A DNA stretch of 11,310 bases from Gemmataceae bacterium (GTDB taxonomy: Bacteria > Planctomycetota > Planctomycetia > Gemmatales > Gemmataceae). Shown here in pieces: positions 6,372 through 11,310 of the stretch (position 1 is its first letter; each line of letters opens with the position of its first letter). The position numbers and the translations under genes are program-made. The notes under the pieces are model-generated. The model was not told the DNA's origin. It worked only from the letters and a program-made list of their open reading frames with translations, and made no database searches. The stretch covers positions 1 through 11,310 of the forward strand of contig JAFMJU010000073.1 of assembly GCA_017853285.1 (NCBI GenBank), written 5' to 3'.

Positions 6372-8261
6372 ATGGTTTGGAAGCACCTCGGATTGGCATT
6401 GGCGCTGGGCTTGGCATCCACCGGAAACTCGTGGGGCCAGGCGGCCGCGGGACCGGCGGAGGCGGCCAAGGCAGCGGCTGACGCCGTGCGGGCCAACTAC
6501 ACCAAGTACGAGTACCTGATCCCGATGCGGGACGGCCTGAAGCTGTTCACCGCGGTGTATGTGCCCAAGGATGACTCGCAGACCTACCCGATCCTGCTGA
6601 ACCGCACGCCCTACAGCGTGTCGCCCTATGGCGTGGACAATTACCGCGAGAAGCTGGGCCCCTCGGAGCTGTTCCAGAAATCGGGCTACATCTTCGTGTA
6701 CCAGGATGTGCGGGGACGGTGGATGTCGGAGGGCACCTTCCTGAATGTGCGGCCGCACCTGCCGAACAAGGGGCCCAAGGATTTCGATGAAAGCACCGAC
6801 ACCTTCGACACCATCGAGTTTTTGCTGAAGACGGTGAAGGGGCACAACGGCCGCGTGGGGCAGAGCGGGATCTCGTACCCGGGCTTCAACACGGCCGCCG
6901 GGATGATCGACGCGCACCCGGCTCTGAAGGCGTGCAGCCCGCAGGCCCCTGTGATCGACTGGTTCACGGGGGATGACTTCCACCACAACGGCTGCCTGTT
7001 TTTGGCGCACGCGTTCAACTTCATGTCTGGCTTTGGCAAGGAGCGCCAACAACCCACCAGGACCTTCGGCCGTGTCTCCCACGATCACCAAACGCCCGAT
7101 GGCTACCAGTTTTTCCTGGACATGGGCCCTTTGGCCAACGCTGACAAGAAATACCTGAAGGGGACCATCTCGTTCTGGAACGAGATGATGAAGCACGGCA
7201 CCTATGACGAATTCTGGCAGGCGATGAACCTGGCGCCGCACCTGAAGAACATCAAGCCGGCGGTGCTGAATGTGGGCGGCTTTTTCGACGCGGAAAACCT
7301 GTACGGGCCGCTCTCATGCTACAAGTCAACCGAGAAGCTGAGCCCGGGGGCCAGCAACCGGCTGGTGATGGGGCCTTGGGACCACGGCGGATGGTCGCGC
7401 GGCACCGGCGAGGGGCTGGGCAACGCCCGGTTCGGCAGCAAGACCTCCGAATATTTCCGCGAGAAGATCGAATTCCCCTTCTTCGAGTTTCATCTGAAGG
7501 GGAAAGGGAAGGACGACCTGCCCGAGGCGATGGTCTTTGAAACCGGGACCAATGTCTGGAAGCGCTACGACACCTGGCCGCCCGCCGACAGCCGGGAGCA
7601 GAAGCTGTTTTTGCTGGAGAAGGGCACACTGGCAACCAAGCCCGCCGAGGCGGCGGGATCGGACAGCTTCATTTCCGACCCGGCCAAGCCGGTGCCCCAC
7701 ATCGAGAAAACCACCACCAAGATGGACTACGACTACATGACGGCCGACCAGCGGCATGCGTCGCGCCGGCCGGATGTGCTGGTGTACCAGACGCCGGTGC
7801 TGACGCAGGACCTGACCCTGACGGGGCCGATCACGGTGGACCTGCATGTGAGCACCACCGGCACCGATGCCGACTGGGTGGTGAAGCTGGTGGATGTGTT
7901 CCCGGCGGATTACCCGGATTACGAGCCCAATCCCGCCGGGGTGAGGATGGGCAACTACCAGATGCTGATCCGGGGCGAGCCTTTCCGTGGCAAGTTCCGC
8001 AACAGCTTCAGCAAGCCCGAGCCGTTCGAGCCGGGCAAGGTGACCCGGGTGAGCTTCACGATGCCGGATGTGAACCACACCTTCCGGCCCGGGCACCGCC
8101 TGATGGTGCAGGTGCAGTCATCGTGGTTTCCGCTGGTGGACCGCAACCCGCAGAAATTCTGCGACATCTACTCGGCCAGCGAGGCGGACTTCAGCCGCCA
8201 GACCCACCAGGTGCACCGCGGGCCGGAAGCGCCCAGTTCCATCACAGTGCGGGTGAAGTGA
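6372..8261 (+). CDS. Secreted S15/CocE-NonD hydrolase resembling alpha-amino acid ester hydrolase / glutaryl-7-ACA acylase
   Basis: A protein of 629 residues from the ATG at 6372, preceded by GGGGAG with a 7-base gap. It starts with a signal peptide (MVWKHLGLALALGLASTGNSWGQA). The alpha/beta-hydrolase part has the nucleophile Ser168 in SGISYPGF, Asp306 in GGFFDAENLYG and His338 in MGPWDHGGWSR. The C-terminal jelly-roll domain of the X-Pro dipeptidyl-peptidase type includes TGTDADWVVKLVDVFP and VQVQSSWFPLVDRNPQ, both strongly reminiscent of the alpha-amino acid ester hydrolase group. That group cleaves or transfers acyl groups of amino acid esters and beta-lactam side chains; the natural substrate is generally unclear, and small peptides are another option. 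The export signal places it in the periplasm or outside. It is followed after 13 bases by an LD-carboxypeptidase-like gene, probably in one operon. Confidence 0.9.
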   Translation: MVWKHLGLALALGLASTGNSWGQAAAGPAEAAKAAADAVRANYTKYEYLIPMRDGLKLFTAVYVPKDDSQTYPILLNRTPYSVSPYGVDNYREKLGPSELFQKSGYIFVYQDVRGRWMSEGTFLNVRPHLPNKGPKDFDESTDTFDTIEFLLKTVKGHNGRVGQSGISYPGFNTAAGMIDAHPALKACSPQAPVIDWFTGDDFHHNGCLFLAHAFNFMSGFGKERQQPTRTFGRVSHDHQTPDGYQFFLDMGPLANADKKYLKGTISFWNEMMKHGTYDEFWQAMNLAPHLKNIKPAVLNVGGFFDAENLYGPLSCYKSTEKLSPGASNRLVMGPWDHGGWSRGTGEGLGNARFGSKTSEYFREKIEFPFFEFHLKGKGKDDLPEAMVFETGTNVWKRYDTWPPADSREQKLFLLEKGTLATKPAEAAGSDSFISDPAKPVPHIEKTTTKMDYDYMTADQRHASRRPDVLVYQTPVLTQDLTLTGPITVDLHVSTTGTDADWVVKLVDVFPADYPDYEPNPAGVRMGNYQMLIRGEPFRGKFRNSFSKPEPFEPGKVTRVSFTMPDVNHTFRPGHRLMVQVQSSWFPLVDRNPQKFCDIYSASEADFSRQTHQVHRGPEAPSSITVRVK

Positions 8262-8274
8262 GCGAGTAACAACC

Positions 8275-9300
8275 ATGCGCCCAATCGCTGCATGCTTCTG
8301 GATTGCGGCCGTCACCTCCGCGTCGGTAGGCATGGGGCCTGACACCTGGTTGACCCCCAAAGCGTTGAAACCGGGTGACACCATCGCGGTGATCGCCCCG
8401 GCAGCGCCCGCCACCCAGCCGGAATTCGCGGCCTATGTGAAGCAAATGGAGGGGAAGGGTTACCGGGTGATCAGCAGGCCGGGGCTGGTGGGCCGCAAGG
8501 AACACTACCTGGGTGGAACCGATGAGGAACGGGCCGGGGAGATCAACGAGTACCTGCGCGACCCCAAGGTGCGCATGATCATGCCGGTGCGCGGGGGGTT
8601 TGGCGTCTCGCGCATTTTGGACCGGATCGACTACGACGCGTTGCGGCGTGATCCCAAGGTGATCGCGGGTTATTCCGACCTGACGGCTCTGCATCTGGCG
8701 GCGGCCCGCCACGCGCGGGTGGTCACCTTCCATTCGCCCATGGCGATGCGCGACCTGTGGCGGGAGAATGAGAAGGCTTACGCCTTTCCGGCCAAGTCGT
8801 TCCGACGGTCGGTGTTCGCGGACCAGTACAGCGTCGGACAAAAGGGCTTTGTGGTGGAGCCTCCCGAGGGGCATCAGCACTCCACCCTGGTGGGCGGCAG
8901 GGCGACCGGCCGGCTTTTGGGCGGCAACCTGAGCCTGGTGGTGACGCTGATGGGCACCCCGCACGCGCTGGAACCCAAGGGGGCGATCCTTTTCCTGGAG
9001 GATGTGAGTGAACCGGCCTACCGGATCGACCGGTACCTGTCGCAGCTACGGCTGGGCGGGGTGCTGGACCAGGTGGCCGGGGTGGTGCTGGGGTCTTTCA
9101 CCACGAAGGAGGAGACTGAGGAAAAAGACACCCAGCGGGTCTTGAAGGAGTATTTCGGCAAACTGAAGGTGCCTGTGGTGACGGACTACCCGGTGGGGCA
9201 CACCCCCAAGAACGCGACGCTGCCCCACGGTGCGCTGGTGGAGCTGGACGCCGACCGGGGAACCCTGAAGGTGCTGGAAAACCCGGTGCGGGTGGAGTGA
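8275..9300 (+). CDS. LD-carboxypeptidase-like protein (peptidase family S66)
   Basis: A protein of 341 residues, starting 13 bases after the hydrolase stop. The first 20 residues (MRPIAACFWIAAVTSASVGM) look like a weak signal peptide or anchor, then LKPGDTIAVIAPAAP opens the S66 N-terminal domain. The catalytic set of the family is in place: Ser134 in AGYSDLTALH, Glu242 in FLEDVSEPAYRIDRYL and His309 in YPVGHTPKNATLPHG; the usual MPVRGGFGVSRILD precedes the serine. Family S66 includes LdcA, which removes the terminal D-alanine from murein tetrapeptides in recycling, and MccF, which cuts microcin C7-type conjugates. LdcA is cytoplasmic, so an exported copy next to a secreted hydrolase could work on extracellular peptides or wall fragments. 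That is inference. The ribosome site is weak, consistent with coupling to the gene before it. Confidence 0.88.
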   Translation: MRPIAACFWIAAVTSASVGMGPDTWLTPKALKPGDTIAVIAPAAPATQPEFAAYVKQMEGKGYRVISRPGLVGRKEHYLGGTDEERAGEINEYLRDPKVRMIMPVRGGFGVSRILDRIDYDALRRDPKVIAGYSDLTALHLAAARHARVVTFHSPMAMRDLWRENEKAYAFPAKSFRRSVFADQYSVGQKGFVVEPPEGHQHSTLVGGRATGRLLGGNLSLVVTLMGTPHALEPKGAILFLEDVSEPAYRIDRYLSQLRLGGVLDQVAGVVLGSFTTKEETEEKDTQRVLKEYFGKLKVPVVTDYPVGHTPKNATLPHGALVELDADRGTLKVLENPVRVE

Positions 9301-9339
9301 AGGGCCATGCGGGAACTTCTTCCCGACGGCTGGCAAAAT

Positions 9340-9357
9340 TTACACGATTTCGTGTAA
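9340..9357. promoter_or_regulatory. 18-bp inverted repeat (operator-like)
   Basis: TTACACGATTTCGTGTAA has perfect 8-bp arms around a TT centre and lies 40 bases after the LD-carboxypeptidase stop, in a locally AT-rich stretch. The following bases are GACTTTCC, with no proper U run, so it is unlikely to be a terminator. It overlaps a -35-like TTTACA (9339-9344), but no matching -10 is clear. The form fits a dimeric repressor site acting on the gene at 9504. The rest of 9301-9503 shows only a small GGGAACTTCTTCCC hairpin (9311-9324). Confidence 0.45.
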
Positions 9358-9503
9358 GACTTTCCTGAATAAAGATTTACGGCAAATGGCCTTTCCTTGG
9401 CGGGGGTGCGCACCTATAGCGCCGCCCGTGCCTGAGGATTGGCAGCCATGGATGGCAGCCGGCCACGGTCACATCGTCCAGATTCCCTTGGAGAGTCGCA
9501 AGG

Positions 9504-9602
9504 ATGCCGACCCTTCCAGCTTCGTGGTTTCGTTGGCTGATGGCGCTGCTTCCATGCTATGTGTGGATCGCCGCCTCACCTCCCCGCGCGGGAGCGGGTT
9601 GA
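9504..9602 (+). CDS. Short signal-peptide-like ORF, in frame with the next gene across one TGA
   Basis: Thirty-two codons from ATG 9504 to TGA 9600-9602, with GGAGAG ending about 9 bases upstream and AAGG directly before the start. The product begins MPTLPASWFRWLMALLPCYVWIAAS and reads as a signal peptide with a basic n-region and a hydrophobic core. The same frame continues after the TGA as TPVGCTPGSLPVMMPGQFQ and then the Pro-rich protein down to 10169. Most simply this is the true N-terminus of that protein, broken by one nonsense codon (mutation or sequence error). A regulatory leader peptide is possible. Recoding is unlikely, since TGA ends several neighbouring genes normally. Confidence 0.45.
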   Translation: MPTLPASWFRWLMALLPCYVWIAASPPRAGAG

Positions 9603-9608
9603 ACCCCG

Positions 9609-10169
9609 GTGGGATGCACACCCGGCAGTTTGCCGGTGATGATGCCCGGCCAATTTCAGGCCATGCCCCAGGTTTTCGCCGCTCCGCCGCCACCTCAGCC
9701 GTGGGGCCAGCAGCCGCAACCGATGTACCGGCCAACGGTCAGCCCGTTTGCAGCCGCGCCTCCTCGGACAGCCAACGCACCAACGCCTCTGCCGGCCCAA
9801 CCCAAACTGGTGGCCCGGGGCGCCATGCCCGATGAGGCCCCCGCGCGTCCCCGGATGGAAATGCCCGCGCCTGAGGCATTCGGCCTGAGCAGCGCCCCTT
9901 CGTTGCCCACCGCGGTGGCAGGACGCTCACTGGCCAACCAGACGATTCAGATCACCGCGGTGAACTGGACCGTGGTACGCGAGGAACTGCACCGGTTGGG
10001 GGCCAAAAGCTTCCATGTTGAGCAACTGAACGACGGGCGCCACCGATTCGCCTGCAAGGTGGCCAAGTCGACTGGTCAAACCGATCTGGTGGAAGTGTTT
10101 GGCCAGAGTGAGGAAGAAGCGGTGCGTGTGGGGCTGGAACGGGCCAACGCCATCCGTTACGGATCGTAA
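9609..10169 (+). CDS. Uncharacterised Pro/Gln/Ala-rich protein with compact C-terminal domain
   Basis: An unrecognised protein. Taken from GTG 9609 it has 186 residues; ATG 9636 or 9639 are alternatives, and none has a good ribosome site. Residues about 10-105 are low complexity, rich in Pro, Ala and Gln (PPPPQPWGQQPQP), typical of a disordered linker. Residues about 110-186 look folded: NQTIQITAVNWTVVREELHRLG, then FHVEQLNDGRHRFACKV, then VEVFGQSEEEAVRVGLERANAI, a likely alpha-beta-beta-alpha unit. Directly upstream and in frame lies a signal-peptide ORF with a good ribosome site, split off by one TGA, so the gene may be broken or misread and the native protein may be exported and about 220 residues long. 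It stands alone before a strong terminator and the mraZ promoter. Confidence 0.6.
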   Translation: MGCTPGSLPVMMPGQFQAMPQVFAAPPPPQPWGQQPQPMYRPTVSPFAAAPPRTANAPTPLPAQPKLVARGAMPDEAPARPRMEMPAPEAFGLSSAPSLPTAVAGRSLANQTIQITAVNWTVVREELHRLGAKSFHVEQLNDGRHRFACKVAKSTGQTDLVEVFGQSEEEAVRVGLERANAIRYGS

Positions 10170-10198
10170 GTTCTGATTCCACAGAGCTTTCGGGGGGA

Positions 10199-10238
10199 AC
10201 CCCGGTCGTCCACCTTGGGCGGCCGGGGTATTTTTTTT
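10199..10238 (+). terminator. Strong intrinsic terminator upstream of mraZ
   Basis: A 13-bp stem with two G-U pairs (ACCCCGGTCGTCC at 10199-10211 with GGGCGGCCGGGGT at 10217-10229), a 5-base loop ACCTT, then A and eight T (10231-10238). It begins 30 bases after the Pro-rich gene and insulates the mraZ promoter from upstream transcription. Confidence 0.92.
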
Positions 10239-10268
10239 GGCCGGGCACCCGGCCCGGGGTGGGGACCG

Positions 10269-10298
10269 TTGCCAAACGGTGGGGCAGACTGGTAATCT
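10269..10298 (+). promoter_or_regulatory. mraZ (dcw cluster) promoter
   Basis: TTGCCA (10269-10274; 4 of 6 to consensus) is followed by an 18-base spacer and TAATCT (10293-10298), with a TGG just before it that makes an extended -10. The start site should fall near 10305, immediately before the MraZ boxes and about 80 bases upstream of the mraZ start codon. It is the only good promoter-like pair between the upstream terminator and mraZ. Confidence 0.55.
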
Positions 10299-10310
10299 AG
10301 TGGTGCAAAA

Positions 10311-10335
10311 TGGGGCCCAATGGGTGAAAGTGGGG
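10311..10335 (+). promoter_or_regulatory. MraZ-binding operator: three TGGGN boxes at 10-bp period
   Basis: TGGGG (10311-10315), TGGGT (10321-10325) and TGGGG (10331-10335) are separated by exactly five bases each. This is the published architecture of the enterobacterial MraZ binding site, in which TGGGN repeats with 5-base spacers are bound by the MraZ ring to repress its own operon. A degenerate fourth unit, TGGTG, sits ten bases earlier at 10301. The boxes lie just downstream of the predicted start site, so binding would block promoter clearance. Confidence 0.85.
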
Positions 10336-10354
10336 ACAGGAAGGCCCTGAGGTC

Positions 10355-10371
10355 TGGTCCGGGACGGACCA
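10355..10371 (+). promoter_or_regulatory. Hairpin next to the mraZ ribosome binding site
   Basis: TGGTCCG (10355-10361) pairs fully with CGGACCA (10365-10371) around a three-base loop, in the mraZ leader. The stem ends two bases before GGGG (10374-10377), which sits 7 bases upstream of the GTG start and is the likely ribosome binding site. It may limit ribosome access. Function is inferred. Confidence 0.45.
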
Positions 10372-10384
10372 ATGGGGTCATTCG

Positions 10385-10828
10385 GTGCTGCTGACAGGAA
10401 CCCATCGCCGGGCATTGGACGACAAAAAGCGCCTGACGCTGCCCAAAAAGGTGCGCGAGGTGCTGGGTGAGCCCGTGGTGCTGTACATCGCCCCGGGGCC
10501 GGACAAATGCCTGTGGGTACACACTGAGCGGGAGCTGGAACGGCTGGCCTCGCGACTGGATGAGCGGCCCGCCACGGACTCCGAGGCTCGCGTTTTTCGC
10601 CGGCTGTATTTCGGTCAGACGGAATTGGTGGAGGTGGACAAGGCGGGGCGAATTCTGGTGCCGGAACGATTGGCCCATTTGGCCGGGCTGACCGGCGAGG
10701 TGGTCCTGCTGGGGGTTCGGGACCATCTGGAATTGTGGGACGCGGGCCATTGGGACCGCTACCGCTCGGAAAACGAACCGCGATTTGATTCCGTAGCCCA
10801 GGAAGCGTTTGAGCCCAAGGGACTTTGA
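10385..10828 (+). CDS. mraZ: Transcriptional regulator MraZ
   Basis: A protein of 147 residues from a GTG at 10385, the usual family length. It starts with the standard LLTGTHRRALDDKKRLTLPKKVREVL. Each of its two SpoVT-AbrB half-domains carries the DxxxR signature: D12 to R16 in LDDKKRLTLP, and D85 to R89 in VDKAGRILVPERL. MraZ forms ring-shaped oligomers, binds TGGGN repeats in front of its own gene, and represses the division and cell wall cluster. The matching operator lies 50-74 bases upstream of this start. RsmH follows downstream, as in most bacteria, but here after about 290 bases and a strong terminator. It is first in its transcription unit. Confidence 0.95.
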   Translation: MLLTGTHRRALDDKKRLTLPKKVREVLGEPVVLYIAPGPDKCLWVHTERELERLASRLDERPATDSEARVFRRLYFGQTELVEVDKAGRILVPERLAHLAGLTGEVVLLGVRDHLELWDAGHWDRYRSENEPRFDSVAQEAFEPKGL

Positions 10829-10834
10829 GACAAA

Positions 10835-10851
10835 GGGGTGTTCAAGACCCC
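10835..10851 (+). repeat. Small hairpin after mraZ
   Basis: GGGGT (10835-10839) and ACCCC (10847-10851) form a 5-bp stem with a 7-base loop, starting 7 bases after the mraZ stop. It is the first and weakest of four hairpins in the mraZ-rsmH gap. Confidence 0.35.
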
Positions 10852-10866
10852 GAAACCATGCGCATG

Positions 10867-10897
10867 AGATGTCCGGGTGAGCAGACCCGGATCATCT
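10867..10897 (+). ncRNA. Stable hairpin in the mraZ-rsmH intergenic RNA
   Basis: AGATGTCCGGGT (10867-10878) pairs with ACCCGGATCATCT (10885-10897) through 12 base pairs with a single bulged T and the loop GAGCAG. There is no U run, so it is not a terminator by itself. With its neighbours it suggests a structured leader or trailer RNA. No known riboswitch class is recognised. Confidence 0.45.
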
Positions 10898-10904
10898 GCA
10901 GGTG

Positions 10905-10936
10905 AAAGGGCGGGATTCCCAGCCTTCGCCCTTTTT
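10905..10936 (+). terminator. Weaker terminator-like hairpin
   Basis: AAAGGGCG (10905-10912) pairs with CGCCCTTT (10927-10934) around a 14-base loop, and the U run extends to 10936. It resembles an intrinsic terminator with a long loop and short U tract, weaker than the one that follows. Confidence 0.5.
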
Positions 10937-10949
10937 CCCATGCGCACCC

Positions 10950-10992
10950 GACAGCCCTCCGGCGGGCCGAGCCCCGGGGGGCTGTCTTTTTT
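10950..10992 (+). terminator. Strong intrinsic terminator between mraZ and rsmH
   Basis: GACAGCCCTCCGG (10950-10962) pairs with CCGGGGGGCTGTC (10974-10986), 13 bp with one G-U pair, then six T (10987-10992). It is a textbook terminator shape and implies that mraZ transcripts end, fully or partly, before rsmH. Confidence 0.88.
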
Positions 10993-11019
10993 GACAGGCA
11001 GTTCCTCCCAAACTCTCTA
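10991..11019 (+). promoter_or_regulatory. Possible rsmH promoter
   Basis: A perfect TTGACA (10991-10996) overlaps the end of the terminator U run. Seventeen bases further on is TCTCTA (11014-11019), a poor -10. If rsmH cannot be reached from mraZ, a promoter is expected about here, but the -10 is weak and the -35 may be chance. Confidence 0.3.
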
Positions 11020-11116
11020 CCTTTCCTTGCCAAGCCAGCCTTTTTTCCTTTGGCCCCCGGAAGGTACCATCCCCGGCCTTGGCACTAGCCTTTGGCCGCA
11101 TGGAGACTGCACGCCC

Positions 11117-11310
11117 TTGGGTTACCCCGAAAAAGACCGCGACGACGATTTGGAAGTGCTGGCGCAAGACCTTGGCTCGGAAAGAGTTGGGGCTGGCAAG
11201 CAGCATGTGCCGGTTTTGCCTAACGAGGTTCTGGGGGCAATGGATCCACAGCAAGGCCAGGTGATGGTAGACCTGACGCTTGGAGGTGGGGGCCACAGCC
11301 GGCTATTGGC
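11117..11310 (+). CDS. rsmH: 16S rRNA (cytosine1402-N4)-methyltransferase RsmH, N-terminal fragment
   Basis: The fragment contains the unmistakable RsmH start, HVPVLPNEVLGAMDPQQGQVMVDLTLGGGGHSRLL, with the SAM-binding loop LGGGGHS; the rest lies beyond the right edge. RsmH methylates N4 of C1402 in 16S rRNA and is normally the second gene of the division and cell wall cluster. The start codon is uncertain. The TTG at 11117 has GGAG ten to eleven bases upstream and gives an acidic lead (DRDDDLEVLAQDLGSERVGAGKQ) of about 30 residues. A GTG at 11156 would leave 17 residues before HVPVL. An in-frame ATG at 10940 would run through the terminator and yields unlikely sequence. The gene identity is sure; the start is a choice. 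Confidence 0.85.
   Translation, partial: MGYPEKDRDDDLEVLAQDLGSERVGAGKQHVPVLPNEVLGAMDPQQGQVMVDLTLGGGGHSRLL

Noticed and set aside
6336..7241. Minus-strand 301-codon frame opposite the hydrolase, and similar ones at 7326-8096 and 8242-8964
   Set aside because: They are antisense to enzymes with full catalytic triads; their sequences are His/Arg/Val-rich shadows with no family resemblance.
9311..9324. GGGAACTTCTTCCC hairpin after the LD-carboxypeptidase as a terminator
   Set aside because: The stem is only five base pairs and no U run follows.
9386..9835. Plus-strand 149-codon frame overlapping the signal-peptide ORF and the Pro-rich gene
   Set aside because: It has no ribosome site or domain, and the overlapping frame has the better start, the signal peptide and the folded C-terminal part.
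11079..11264. 61-codon frame with an ATG at 11100 just upstream of rsmH, considered as the rsmH start by frameshift
   Set aside because: The rsmH frame itself is open here and needs no frameshift; the ATG is in a different frame and its product has no resemblance to RsmH.

Overview
The window looks like chromosomal DNA of a GC-rich Gram-negative bacterium. Planctomycetota, perhaps Gemmataceae, is the best guess; this is an inference from protein style (TlpA-like redoxin with a long helical front part, secreted CocE/AEH-type hydrolase, MMPL/HpnN-like exporter, a low-complexity Pro/Gln-rich protein) and not a proven assignment. No rRNA, tRNA, CRISPR array, insertion sequence or phage gene was seen.

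Layout. (1) 1-2090, minus: the N-terminal 696 codons of an RND/MMPL exporter that runs off the left edge. (2) 2091-2352: a divergent, partly AT-rich promoter region. (3) 2353-3528, plus: a secreted TlpA-like thioredoxin-fold protein, closed by a strong two-way terminator shared with the convergent minus genes. (4) 6231-3640, minus: a UGT-type glycosyltransferase, rsmD (16S rRNA m2G966 methyltransferase) and a DJ-1/PfpI-family protein; the last two are separated by one base and are surely co-transcribed. (5) 6232-6371: a divergent promoter region with a 12-bp palindrome. (6) 6372-9300, plus: a secreted S15/CocE-type hydrolase resembling alpha-amino acid ester hydrolases, followed after 13 bases by an S66 LD-carboxypeptidase-like protein. 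(7) 9301-9503: a gene-free stretch with an 18-bp inverted repeat. (8) 9504-10169: a signal-peptide-like ORF of 32 codons that ends in a TGA, followed in the same frame by a Pro-rich protein with a conserved-looking C-terminal domain. (9) 10199-11310: a strong terminator, then the head of the division and cell wall (dcw) cluster: promoter, MraZ-type operator, mraZ, a chain of hairpins ending in a strong terminator, and the start of rsmH, cut by the right edge.

The best-supported regulatory story is at mraZ. Three TGGGN boxes at an exact 10-bp period lie just downstream of a plausible extended -10 promoter, matching the known autoregulatory site of MraZ. A 7-bp hairpin then abuts the ribosome binding site. 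A canonical intrinsic terminator between mraZ and rsmH implies that the usual mraZ-rsmH operon is interrupted or attenuated here. I do not see a clearly novel multi-gene system. The strongest oddities are the hairpin chain between mraZ and rsmH and the single in-frame stop separating a signal peptide from its apparent mature protein.
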